The position numbers and the translations under genes are program-made. From Mycteria americana (Eukaryota; Chordata; Aves; Ciconiiformes; Ciconiidae), in the NCBI RefSeq assembly GCF_035582795.1, contig NC_134368.1, positions 36,826,501-36,890,500 on the forward strand: a stretch of 64,000 nt of DNA. The letters run 5' to 3'. Positions within the stretch are counted from its first letter, which is position 1. Each line of letters opens with the position of its first letter. The notes beneath the pieces are model-generated. The model was not told the origin of the DNA and did not search any database. It was given only the letters and a program-made list of their open reading frames with translations. Positions 11,834 through 22,679 of this stretch are shown one piece after another.

Positions 11834-12846
11834 TAATTTACAATAAATTGTGCTCAAACACTCCATAAAGTTGCAACCAGTCTCAAACATTATGAACATC
11901 CTTTCAGAGCACACTTTGCTGGTTCTCAGCTCTCTCCAGATCAAGCTACTAGCCCATTTGTTTGAAACTTAATGCTCTGGCAATTGCCAACTAGTCCGTG
12001 TTTCTGTAAAGTATGTTGCGGAAAAAACAAACTAGATTAATATATAAGAAATTAAACTACAGAGGTCTATCTGATTTCTTTACAATTTTGTTTTTAGCTA
12101 TCAAAGGCAAAACTACACACAGTTATAAAGAAAAAGGAAACAAAAGATTTGAAATTAATCTACTTTTGAAGTTTTTCTCCCACTCTACCTGTAACTGTAG
12201 TCACAGTAATTTTTCTGATATGGTTTAAAACTATTTCTTTTGGGGGGGTTATTTTTTGTTGTTGTTTCACCAGTAACAAAGATTCAGTAAGGAAATTACA
12301 GTAGCACCACCTCCCCCACAAAGTTGTCTTCTGGTTATGCTGCAGAAATACCTATGCCTTTACTCATTTTTATACAGGTGCACCAGCTGTGCCTTGGCCA
12401 CGCTTCACATTGATTTCAAGTTCTGTTTAATGGCCCACATATAGTTCTATGCGCATTCAAAGAATTAAGGTGACATGTCTGCGTATAAATGTCCTTCTGC
12501 CAGCTCTCTGAATTTCAGTAGCGAAGAGTAAAAAATGTTTTGGGGTTTTTTTTTTTTAATCAAACCACATTGATTAAATCAGTTGACTCATTAATCTGAA
12601 AATCTGTTTTTGAGAGTCACCAGTTTTTGAATCACCATCTGTTTTTGAGCCCCACCCAGAAGGCATAAGCAATCCTTCACTGTGTGTTCTGAACAGGCTG
12701 CTCACAGGGTCAAGTTTCTTTTTGTGGCTTTCTCTTAAAACAAAGGTTTTAAAACTCACTTCGAAACTCTCCTATGTTTCTTGGTTTCAACTACAGAAAC
12801 AGTTTTCCGCACTACTTACTGTACTTCACATGGAAAGCTTTCCAAT

Positions 12847-12852
12847 TTTAAT
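12847..12852 (-). terminator. TLR3: Candidate TLR3 poly(A) signal ATTAAA
   Basis: The minus strand reads ATTAAA about 450 bases past the TLR3 stop codon at 13304. It is the nearest canonical-variant poly(A) hexamer I noticed downstream of the stop. A 3' UTR of this length is plausible for TLR3, but no transcript evidence is available and a more distal site is possible. Confidence 0.25.
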
Positions 12853-13303
12853 TTCACTTAATCTCCCCCTGTGTTATGAAAGCAAGCAGTAGTGTCCACT
12901 CTACCTTCTACATAGAATTTGCTGTTTTGTCATTACTGCATCCCCTTTTACATACGCCTTTAAAGTAGAGAGTCTTTTCTGCACTACATCAGCTGGACGT
13001 TTTTCCTAGGACATCAGTCATTCTCACTGCTTTTCAGAATTTCTACCACATTTTTGATACACAGACTATCACACAGAAACGACTATCAATAATGATCCAT
13101 TTTAACATGTCACTTCAGTGCAGGTGAATTAAACTATCAGCAAGAACATGAATACACACAAGTAAATTTAAATTATAGTGACTCGTACGTATCTTTCCAG
13201 CATGACAAACTTTTTTCAGGTTTTCCTGAAGGCTTGATAGTTTTCCAGTGATAGAAAATATGCACTAAAACGACCCCATAATTCAAATCTCTACTTTCAA
13301 AAT

Positions 13304-13532
13304 TCAGTGCACTTTACTATTAGATTTAAGTGCCATCACTAATTGCTGGTGAAATGCACTGACTCGTTCTTTCTGGGCTGGCCAGTTCAAGATGCAGCGA
13401 GATTTGAACATTCCTCTTCTCAGGTGAAGTGCATGGTACAACTTGTAATCTTGGATATCATGAAGAAAGATCAATATGATGGAGTCCCGACTTTGTTCAA
13501 TAGCTTGCTGAAGAGCATGATACACCTTAAAA
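13304..13532 (-). CDS. TLR3: TLR3 coding exon 5 (C-terminal TIR)
   Basis: The acceptor TTTCAG at 13538-13533 precedes the third base of a split codon (AA|T, Asn820). The exon encodes the end of the TIR domain (FKVYHALQQAIEQ... to ...SNSKVH) and the stop at 13306-13304. It includes DYKL (Tyr849), whose human counterpart is a phosphorylated signalling tyrosine, and the FxW-type CILNWP motif of the TIR box 3 region. Confidence 0.95.
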
Positions 13533-16500
13533 CTGAAACAAAAATAAGACAAAAATTCATGTTTTCTTTCATGTGGAGAGGAAAAATGACAGTTATTTTA
13601 ATAGCTCACATAATAGCACATTGCAAACTCAAGGACTGGACCCAAACATGGGTCTTAATTCTATGATATAAAATTGTCATTACTTATGTTAAATTAGTTA
13701 CCTTCTAACTAAAGAAAAAAATCATCCTCTAAAAATATAACCTAAATCTACTGTCTTGATATAGCCTTGTTTAGCAAAGTTCCTTTCTTTTCAAGATCAC
13801 TACATAAGAAAGGTGAAAAGACTCATTTAAAGACAAAAGTCATCTTTGGATGCTAGTGATCTCACCCATTATTGCTCTTTTTCAAACATGTAATTTTAAG
13901 GAAAGCAATCTGCACAGGTAACAGCTTGACTTTTTGAAAAAAATATATTGACTGAGAGATTCAAATTTCCACTAGTGTACATGTGGAGCAGTTAACTTTA
14001 TTAACTTCGGAATAATTCCGAAGTTACGATATATTAAGTACATATATTAAAGTAGAATTTGCCTGGTATTTTTTATTAAATGGTATTTTTTATTAAATTA
14101 CACAGCAAAAAAGATTACCTTGTTAAAAAAACATCTGTTAAGAAATTTTCTCCCTTACATATAAAATTTTATATCCTACTCACTTTTTGCACCAGGGATC
14201 CTGTAAGAGGTGTTCAGTCACAACAAAAATAATCTTCCTGCTCATTTTTATACTGTTAATTGTGGCTTCAAATTCAGATATGCCCGCTTCAAAGTCCCGT
14301 TCTTCTAAACAAAACCTAATTTGAAAGTGGTCATTTTTTTCCAGAGACATGAAATTCTTAGACACCCAATTCTTGTCCCGTCTTGCATGAATAACATAAG
14401 CATCATAATCAAACTCTTCCTGTTGTCTGTCGAGTTCTTTAAAACCAAGTATTCGATTTACTGAAATATTCCAGTAGAAAGCTATTCTCCACCCTTCAAA
14501 ATGGATGATAAGAACAATAAAAATTACTAGCATCACAATAGTGGTAGTGATCACAAACAGAAGTTTAAATGGAGCACTGTCTTTGCAGGCTGAGCTATCA
14601 AAATGCAACACCAGACTACCGTGATATTTAGGTGGGGTGTTGCAAATGTACTGGGACCTCAATCCAGGTATATATGCTCGGGTCACATTAAGCCAATCGG
14701 CAAACCAAGCAATGCTTTCACAGGTGCAATCAAATGGATTGGAATCCATCTCTAGTATTCTCAGGCTCTTGAAAGCTGGGCCAAACACTTTTTCTTCAAC
14801 TGAGGTTATCAGATTTTTTTGAAGGTTCAATGAATTCAGAGAGGCTTGGTCATCAAACAGAGTTGCTGGAAGCAAATTCAAATTATTTGATCCTAAATCC
14901 AAGTTTTTTAATTGAAACAGACCCTTGAAAACCTGAACTGGAATCTCATCAAGCCCATTTGATTTTAAATTAAGAATACGCAAGTTGGGAAGATCTTTTA
15001 AAAAAAGAACAGGGCCACCTGGATTTGCATGTTTCCAAAGTCGGGCTAAATTATTGTGCTGCAAATCCAGAATGTCAAGTTTGTGAAGTCCATCAAACAA
15101 GTCTTCTTTTATGTTTGCTATGTTGTTATTACTGATGTCCAGGACAGTCAGATTTTGTAGAGGATGAAAAGGCGAAGGAAAAACTGCTAGATTACTGCAA
15201 CCTACCTTCCTCAGCATCAGTTTTCTAAGGCTAGGGACAAAAATGAATGATTCACTTCGCAAAGTCAAGTTTTTATTATAGGAAAGATAAATATCTTGTA
15301 TATTATTGAGACCTGTAAACTCATGACCTGTTAGCTCTTGACTAATTTCATTGAGACCAAGATCGAGAATTTTCAGGTGTCCCAAGGAGGAAAATGCCCC
15401 ACTTTCTATTGTAGAGATTCTTGTTTTTGTGAGGTTGAGAACCTGCAAACTGGAATTAGCAAGTGATGAAAATGTTTTATTAGTTATTCTTTGTAAGTTT
15501 ATGTTGCAGTTACAGAGACTCAGGTATTTCAGGTTGCTCAGACCTGTGAACATATTAGCAGTAATTCCTGGGAAATTGTTATTATCCATTATAAGGTACT
15601 CCAGGTGGTATAACCAACGAAAGGAAAAATCTTCAATTTTCCCATTAAGTGAATTTATTAGATTCAGATGTTTGAGGCTGGATAATCCATAAAATAAACG
15701 TGAAGATACATGAATGTTGTTATGCTTCAGGTTTAAGTATTGTAAACTTGAAAGCCACTGAAATGAGTCATCTTCTGTCACAGACAGAGAATTTTGGGAA
15801 AGGTTTAAAACTGTAAGATTTGTTCCTTGCAGTCCCTGGAAAGTTGATTTGCCAATGTATGAAAGCTTCACATGGCTCAGTGAGAGGTTCTGAATCGCTG
15901 TGTTTGATAATTCTGTACAAAGTTGCTTTGTGAGATTTTCACCAAGTTCAACATTGTTCAGTGTGAGGCCAAAGAGATTTCCAATTGCATGTAAACACCC
16001 TACGTGAAACTGAAAAGAAAAAGAAAAAAAAAAAAAAGAGAGTTTTGACCTAAACAAGGAGATTATGTAAGAAAATAGCCCCATAAAGCCAAAATTTGGA
16101 AAGGTTTTCAAATGGGATTTTCAAGCCGAATATAACTCCTACACTCAGATTTTTCCACAGCCGAGTTCAGACAAACACTTCTTGAAGTTTATACTTCTTG
16201 TGGTAACAGTTCTAAAATTTGTAACTTGATTATCATAATTCTGAGTAGTACTCTTTTAGAAGAAGATAGAAAGTTGCTTAGTGAGATGCAAGTTAAGTAC
16301 AATTTTGTATCCAACTAGTAAAACTCTTTCACTAGAAGTATCTTAGAAATTGAGATAATATCTTTTTTCAGCTTTCTTTTATTGGTATCTGGTAGGGATA
16401 CCAATACACTAGTGCAAAACCAGATATACTGTAAAAAAGTTATTTAGGCCTTCAGACAGCCAAGAAGAAACCCAGTTTCTCTCTGTGAGCAGAAGCTACA

Positions 16501-19500
16501 CTCATGAAATGTGATAGTACACACTTGCTTCCACAATACAAATCAAAAGCCTCCATCATAGTGCTGGTCCCTCACTTTGATTCAGATCAGCTGAATGATT
16601 AAATACTCAATTTTTCAGAATTATTCAAATGCATAAGGCTGCTTTTCAGACAGCAGTACTGTAAAGTCAGAGCAGGTAAAACTAACATAAAGTAGCACCG
16701 CCCAAGAAAGGAGCAGTCCCATCTACTTATCCACACCCTGTACCCTTGTGCTAATATGGCCATACATGCAGTCACATGGTGAACCAGATAGGGAACCAGC
16801 CTAACCAAGCCAAAAAAAATCTGTAGAGTTTCTCCAGTGACCCAGGGTATGTCCTCATTAAAGCTTGTACCAGAAAGAGGGAGGGATGAAGTGGCCAAGG
16901 GAAAGAGGACAGTGGGATTGCCTCTCAGCAGTGGTACAAGCTTATGCCACTTCAAAATACTCTTGTAATTTCAATATATATGTTCTTTCCAGATCAATCA
17001 ACTGGGGAAAAAACCCAAGTAAATTCAATGCAAATTCAGTATTCATATGCTGAGGGTCAACCACTTTAGAACTGCAACACTTACCATCACTCTTCAAAGA
17101 ATCATACTGCAACACTGAGAAGCGGGTCAGAGAACAGTGAGGTAGGCGGCAGAGAAAACACCCACTTGATTTTTTAAAAGAGTGAGTATACTTTTCTGCA
17201 ATGATTCTTTCTCTGGGGTACCCCACAGGCACAAATGAACATTCTCTTTGATTAACTAGGAAGTGACCTAGATTGTATAACCAGCCTTGCATAATATTGC
17301 ACTTTTTCCCCCACTTAGAAAGTATGTCAGCTGTTCACCTTCAGCACATACAAAAGAAAATCCTGCATAGAAAATACCTGGTAAGGGTTCACAGAGCTAC
17401 TTGATCTAGGTCTTGCTTGGGACCTCTGATCTACATGGAACCAGCCCTTGCTGATTTCAGTGGGAGAAAAATAATTGTGTGTATACTACTGGAGGTCAGG
17501 TGTAATGCTGTATACAATAGAATGGTTTTATCTTTGACCTCAGTGGATCAATAATGTAATGTAAATGCCATACAATCATAAAGGACAAATCAGGATAGTT
17601 CCATTTCATACTTACACCTGTTGAATTTCTGTTGAAATGCTCCCTACCTCTTTCAGTGGATTTGATGACAAATCAAGACTATTCAATGAGGTGTTGCTAA
17701 GAAAACTGAAGTCTTCCTTGTTTAACTCAGTGATTTGGTTGCTATCCAACATGAGCTCACGAAGGTTCTTCAACTGTTGCTTCAATCCTAAGTTTGCTGA
17801 CTTCAAAAAATTATGAGATAGGTCCAAAATATTCAAGTTCTGGGGAGAAGATGCAAACAGAAAAGTGTAAAATTCTTTCTTTTTATATATTCTGTTTTAT
17901 ATAATACAAAACCATTTTGAGTCTAATTGATTAGAAATTAGTTGCAATACTACAATTAAACTAAATTTGTAATAGAGAAATGGCCGCTTTCAAGCTCCTG
18001 AAGGAAGAAGCCTTCTGTATCTTCCCCACCTGTAATTTTCATTGCGTTCATGGTCTTAACCTGCTAAAATATCTACTGCAAACCAAAGAATTACTTTATC
18101 TAAAACTCCTTAACTCACTGAAAGCCCTCCTGCTCCAGATAAAGTGATAAAAGCAAAAGCCTGCAGCTGGCTGCAGTTACAACTACTGCAGTATTAAACC
18201 TTGCATTCCACCCTCTTCACTGTGGTCCACCCCCATTAATGGAAGCGAGGAAGGGGAGTGCAGTAGCAGCCTACAAAGATCAGTGCTGTACAGCTTGTAA
18301 GACTCCAGCTCATGCCCAGGTGCTCAGACTCCTCCTGCACCTGCAGGGGAGGAGATGCTACCCTAAAGGTGACTCCACAGAATGTGCCTTGAGGTGCCCC
18401 AAGCCTGGCCTCCATCAGTAACAGGGCAGCAGCAAAGCGAGAAAGGCCAGAACTGCAGTTCCGTTCCCAGCACCGAAGCTGGCTGTACTCATTTGTGCTT
18501 AGTGGAGAGTCAGCAGTCCTACGATGCAAGCAAGTACATTTTATGTAACTGAACTGGAATACTGAGTTTAGCAGAAAAGTTCAGACTCATTCAAAACAGC
18601 ATGCACACTCATTAGAACATTTTACAACAATTAGTACCCACACATTGTCTCCATTTTCTTTTGTCTTTAGGCCCTTCCTTTTGCATGATTCCCTGCTTGG
18701 TGCAAAGACAATGGAATAGTCTTTTCCTGCCTCCTGTGCTGGTACCCCAACCTCATAGATGCTACAGAGAAGAACATTTAACCACGTGTAAACTACAAGG
18801 AAAAACAAAGAGTAAAAACCTTTTTACTCTACCTTTCTCAATCCTCAAAGTCCTGGGAGACACTACATTCAGCCTAAGCACTGGCCTTCATGGTCTGACT
18901 ACTTGTAATTACTTGACCTTGATAATTTAGGCTAGCTACCATTTTTAGACCCCAGGCAACTCCGATTCCACACCATGCACTTCGCCCTATACGTTGTCTG
19001 CTGCTGCTATCTCTCAGCACAAATCCTCTATGGAGAGGTGCCTCAATGGGATGCAACAGGGAAAAGGGGATGGAGAGCATTGACTCATGAGGATGGCTGA
19101 GACTCCAGTGTGCTCTAACACAAGAAGCCACTAGGCCTTTTCTTTAGAAAAACAATGAAGGAAGATTATATGCTGGGTATTTGCAGATACAAACAGCCAG
19201 CCATTCTGTACACACATAGGAAAATACAGTAAATTCCCCATTTGTACTTTACTTACATGAAAAGGTGCATTTCTAAAGCTTACCTCCAAGGTTTTGAAAG
19301 GATCATTTTTTATATCTATTCTGTTGTATCCTAGATTGAGCTCAGTCAGGTTGGTGCAGGAAGCAAAGACTCTGTCAGGGAGCTTATACAATTCATTGTG
19401 TTCTAACTTCAGAACCTGCAACAGGGGCACATTTTGGCACAATTCTGGTTGCAGTTTAGAGATGCTGTTGTAGCCTGCGTTCAAGTAAACCAGCTGGCTG

Positions 19501-19724
19501 TACTTGGTCAAATTTGCAGGACCTAGCTGTCTTAGCTGATTATGAGAAATGTCCAAACCCGTTATATTGTTTGGGAGATCAGAAGGAATTTGAGTCAGCT
19601 TTAGGTGACTGCAGTCAGCCATTTCATTTCGGATCTGACATTGCTTTCCAACTGATGCACACAGCAAGCAGGCAGACACCAGTCTGACAAATAAGCTGCT
19701 CCACCAAAGAATAGCACTTCCCAT
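13304..19724 (-). CDS. TLR3: Toll-like receptor 3 (complete coding region, 4 coding exons)
   Basis: TLR3 is an endosomal receptor for double-stranded RNA that signals through TRIF (TICAM1) to IRF3 and NF-kB. Joining 19724-19284, 17839-17648, 16009-14184 and 13532-13304 gives 2,688 bases, or 895 residues plus stop, the usual TLR3 size. In order: signal peptide (about 1-24), N-terminal cap and a long leucine-rich-repeat solenoid (to about 630), C-terminal cap (FDCTCESIAWF), transmembrane segment (about 694-713) and TIR domain (about 744-885). The dsRNA-contact residues known from mammals are kept: His40 (in ADCSH), the His in SHNQL and EHNEL, and His529/Asn531/Arg534 in LQHNNLAR. The BB loop has Ala786 (DFEAG) where other TLRs have Pro, as is typical for TLR3. 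Tyr749 and Tyr849, equivalent to human 759 and 858, are present. No frameshift or stop was seen. The protein looks functional. Confidence 0.97.
14001..14097. repeat. 12-bp palindrome and 17-bp tandem duplication in TLR3 intron 4
   Basis: TAACTTCGGAAT at 14002-14013 and its exact reverse complement at 14015-14026 flank one base. About 40 bases on, TGGTATTTTTTATTAAA at 14064-14080 is repeated exactly at 14081-14097. Both lie in the roughly 650-base intron between TLR3 exons 4 and 5. Confidence 0.85.
14184..16009 (-). CDS. TLR3: TLR3 coding exon 4 (most LRRs, TM, start of TIR)
   Basis: The exon is 1,826 bases with acceptor TTTTCAG just right of 16009 and donor GTGAGT from 14183. It begins FHVGCLHAIGNLFG, which follows the exon 3 end LKE with the phase-0 junction expected for TLR3. 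It encodes residues 212 to the split codon 820: the bulk of the leucine-rich repeats, the cysteine cap, the transmembrane helix and about half of the TIR domain. One repeat loop (LNLINSLNGKIEDFSF) is shorter than the human one I remember by about nine residues. Confidence 0.96.
16010..17647 (-). other. TLR3: TLR3 intron 3
   Basis: The intron runs from donor GTAGGG (from 17647) to acceptor CTTTTCAG with a long pyrimidine tract at about 16,011-16,040. Nothing gene-like lies inside. A 10-bp inverted repeat (TATTGGTATC, 16380-16389 and 16397-16406) lies in it. A second donor-like GTAAGT occurs a few codons further on, but using it would read past the conserved exon end into a stop. Confidence 0.85.
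17648..17839 (-). CDS. TLR3: TLR3 coding exon 3
   Basis: The exon is 192 bases (64 codons), phase 0 at both ends. The acceptor CTCCCCAG precedes AACTTGAATATTTTG (NLNIL, opening an LDLSHN repeat). The exon ends ...SSNPLKE with donor GTAGGG. The length and both boundaries match the TLR3 family, and the exon covers about two and a half leucine-rich repeats. Confidence 0.94.
17840..19283 (-). other. TLR3: TLR3 intron 2
   Basis: The intron runs from donor GTAAGC (from 19283) to acceptor CTCCCCAG. It contains a mildly GC-rich patch at 18,236-18,530 with overlapping short frames on both strands. I recognise no exon or repeat family in it. Confidence 0.85.
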
Positions 19725-19732
19725 CGTTTTGT
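19284..19732 (-). CDS. TLR3: TLR3 exon 2 (start codon, signal peptide, N-terminal LRRs)
   Basis: The acceptor TTTGCAG at 19739-19733 is followed by eight untranslated bases and ATG at 19724-19722. I choose this ATG over the upstream in-frame ATG at 19880 because the latter lies in intron 1, and the acceptor sits eight bases before MGSAILWW. The 147 codons give the signal peptide, a cysteine N-cap (QCQIRNEMADC) and the first repeats, ending at FKTLE with donor GTAAGC. All three N-terminal dsRNA-contact histidines are here. Confidence 0.95.
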
Positions 19733-22281
19733 CTGCAAAGGCAAAATGAACACAGTACAAATTACAATCATTTTGACACAACTTATATCTTAAACTGAAG
19801 GCTAAGCAAGCCAGGCTCAAAAAATGTAGTTTTATACTGAGCAAACACTCAGTATTTTTCACCCATAAAGTACCATTCATTTCTGCAGAAAAGGTATGTG
19901 TAAATCTCTCTAAATTAAGATTTTTTTCTTTAAAAACAATAGTATTGTCTTATGTAAAAAGTTACATTCAAAAAGCTACCAACCCTTTATCTATCATCAA
20001 TGCAAGTTTTCAACCATTTTCCCTTTTCTGATTAATTTTGCATTGCTTTAACATGCATAAAATACAATAAATATGACAAATTATACACAGACCCCTCTGT
20101 TAATCACCGAGCTCAGACCTTTACCACACTGATCAATATTTATACACAGGCCCCTCAATGTTAATCACTATGCTCTGAGCTTAACTGCACTCAAAATATT
20201 TAGTTATATGCGGTAAGAATGCCTAATATACCACTTCTTTATTTTACACTTCTTGCCAGTTTTTGTTTTACAAGCCAGCCACACAAAATTCTAACCGCCT
20301 TTCCACCTCACAGCAGAAGAAGGAATACCAGGCTATAGAAAGGTTGTGAGAGAATGAAAGAGTTAACGTCTCAAACATCGCGGCAAGGCGAGCCGTGGCT
20401 TGCGTGGCGGCGGCAGGGGTGGGTTAGCACTGGACATGGAGAGCGTGTCGGAGGACGCGCAGTTCTGGGTTCTGCTGTACCTCACATAACACCTTGCCAT
20501 ATAGGGCCAGAGGTCACACAGAGGTTCTCTGAGGAAGGGACTTACGACCACCCCACCCACCCCTTTCACCCCTGAAGCTTTGAGCATCTCCACAATCTCC
20601 ATATACACGTATCTGTATGGCCTTCTGCCAACAAACTTGGAACCTACCTGCCACCCTCAATTTACCAATGAGTTAAGTCTCTGCATGACGGGCTCCCAGG
20701 TAGAGAAGACAATCTGTGCCCCACTACAGAACAGGCTATAGAAGGGAATTTAACCTTACTAGACTTAACAGGAATCTAGAAGAGCTTCTCAAAAGACTTA
20801 ACTCCCAGGAATATGAGCTTTCTTAGTTTTGCAGCTCACATTTTACTTTGCTTGGAACCTGTGTTTAATTAACGTGATCTAGCTTTGAGCGCATTAGATT
20901 ATCGCTCAATAGCAAACAATGAAACAAGAAATTAAACCAGCACATCTGTACAGAAAAAGAAAAAGCCTTCGGAACTGATGTTATTTAAAGAGAAGAGTTT
21001 TCACTACCATCACAAAACACTCTGAGGAACTGACACTGCAACCTGCAGCCAAACAGGAGTTTAGCAGGTCAGACCCCAGCAGAGTTTGGCTCCGTAGGTG
21101 ACCTGCCTTTTCAGAGGGCACGCATTAGGACTGCTCCAGTGACAAAAAGCCATGTTACAGTGGCCAGGGGGGAACCCTGTGAGTGCCTCTGTGAGAGCAA
21201 CCTGGCCATCTAGGGGAGAGACACAAGTAAAATCCAACGGGAGTGGAGATACAAGCAAGGGAAAGAGGGACCTAAAGCATTGCAAAGGTGTACACAAAGG
21301 ACTGCAAAAGGCGATTCAAAATAAACCTTAATGAAAAAACAGTTCCCTGCTGGGCACTGCATGTGGGCCTGACCCACCTCCTGCAGCTCACACAGTCTGG
21401 CTCTCCACTCACCTGCCGCTGGCAAACAGGGAAGGGGCAGAGACAGCAAAGAACTGAACCTGATAGTCCTGCAGACAGCCTGACCTGCTGCAGCTGCTGC
21501 TGCACACAGCACCCGCATCCTTGTAGCTGAGGAAAATAAAGGACCACTTGTCCTGCCTCATTCCTCTGCACCCCAGCTGCTGGAAGAGCTAAGAAAAACA
21601 GAGGGGGAGCTTGTCTGTTAAAAAAACTTTACCTCTGGCCTGCATCCTTCTCAGGGTTTGTTTTTGGGAGATCAGATAGCTGCCAGGCTCCTCGGTAGTT
21701 GTTGCCAGCTCATCTTTAAGTTTGAAAGGCACAAAAAATGTACTGCACAAACACAAACCAAGCTCTTTGGCTGACTTCCAGTGAGGCCTGAAGGGCTGCC
21801 TTTTTCTGCTTTTTTCATTGCAGGAAGTCTGGAGTCAGCTTTAGGTGGGTTATGCTTCGGTTGGGGAGCCGGTGAAGAAAGCACACACCCGTTATCAGAC
21901 TTAAGGGACAGTGTAACAGAATAATATTTAACAGACAAAAGAAAGAACTACAGTTTTAATATTATGAGCAAGAACTTTAGAAAACTGGAGAATTTAGCTG
22001 GGGAGCCTCCAGCATCTCCCAGGGAGGGGCATTCCCACTTCACCTACATTGCCTTTCCTTTTTTTAAAACACAAAAATACCTCCTGCCGGCTGGGGACAT
22101 CACATCCAGGCCCGAGCACCAAAGCACGCTCATGAAGCAAATGGCAGCGGCGCCGACTTGCCAACTTGCAAGTTAAGAGAAATCCAAGAGCACGGAACTC
22201 GCCCAAACTCCTGCGCAGTACTTTGGCTTTGTACCGCCGGTATCGGCATTTCTTACTAAGGGGAGAACGGCATCCACTTAC
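19733..22281 (-). other. TLR3: Probable TLR3 intron 1
   Basis: This lies between a GTAAGT donor in the CpG island (22281-22276) and the exon 2 acceptor. It holds a diverged tandem duplication at 20,081-20,200 and a GC-rich patch at 20,363-20,660 with unusual coding-like frames. The rest shows no recognised feature. The intron extent depends on the exon 1 call. Confidence 0.5.
20081..20200. repeat. Two diverged 60-bp tandem units
   Basis: TATACACAG-A/G-CCCCTC...GTTAATCAC...GCTC...AATATT occurs at 20,081-20,139 and again at 20,140-20,200, with substitutions and a small indel. It is an old local duplication inside TLR3 intron 1. Confidence 0.8.
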
Positions 22282-22650
22282 CGCTGCGGGCTTTACCTCC
22301 TTCGGTCTGGGGGCATCCCGGGACCGCGCAAGTTTCTCAGCACACGACAACCATGAGGAAACACGCTGCCCAGAGCCGGAAGAAGCGAAACCGCAAGCGG
22401 GGACGGGCGCGCCGTGCCCTGGGAAGCCGGGGCGAGCGGCGGAGCCGGCTCCCGCGGCGGGGAGGCGGCGGCTGCCCCGGCAGCCGGCGGGGCGAGCATC
22501 CCCCGAGCCGCGGCAGGCGCGGCTCTCCCTTCCGCACCGGATTTCCCTGAGCCGAAACGTCCCAGAGGTGCCGGGGGCGGAGGTCGCCCCCGAGCTCAGA
22601 GCCGGGCTGGCGCTTGCCGTTTGCCCAGGGAAAGCGGTTTAAGCACACGG
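22150..22650. promoter_or_regulatory. TLR3: CpG island, probable TLR3 promoter
   Basis: This is a second CpG-dense GC-rich block, 2.5-3 kb upstream of the TLR3 start codon. A perfect minus-strand donor (GTAAGT) at its left side gives a natural non-coding exon 1. No TATA box or clear interferon-response element was found inside it. Because it is an island, it may also fire to the right. Confidence 0.6.
22282..22420 (-). other. TLR3: Candidate non-coding exon 1 of TLR3
   Basis: The sequence GCAGCG|GTAAGT on the minus strand marks an exon end at 22282. In mammals TLR3 has a non-coding first exon, and exon 2 here has an intact acceptor eight bases before the ATG, so an upstream exon must exist. 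This is the best donor I see in the upstream CpG island. A weaker alternative donor, GAAGGAG|GTAAAG, lies just upstream of it. The right-hand limit (start site) is a guess. Confidence 0.4.
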
Positions 22651-22679
22651 CTGTGTCACAGATGAGCAGCCTCACAGGA

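Larger units (their letters stand above)
9171..12840. other. Intergenic spacer between FAM149A 5' end and TLR3 3' end
   Basis: No gene recognised. The first few hundred bases are the shoulder of the CpG island. Further right the sequence is AT-rich, with one old LINE tail (about 10,958-11,060) and small repeats at 10.74-10.81 kb and 11.79-11.83 kb. Short open frames at 9,313-9,769 and 9,784-10,257 show no protein features I recognise. Confidence 0.6.

Noticed and set aside
17612..17647. Extension of TLR3 exon 3 to a second donor GTAAGT
   Set aside because: It would add residues not found in the family, and the frame meets a stop at the donor. The GTAGGG donor joins LKE to FHVGCLHAIG, as expected for TLR3.
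19725..19880. Upstream ATG at 19880 as TLR3 start
   Set aside because: The sequence before 19,733 is intronic (TTTGCAG acceptor), and the 52 extra residues do not form a signal peptide in register with the family.
20953..20964. GAAAAAGAAAAA, matching the loose ISRE pattern GAAANNGAAANN
   Set aside because: It is an A-rich purine run inside the presumed TLR3 intron 1. The loose consensus is expected by chance in such sequence.
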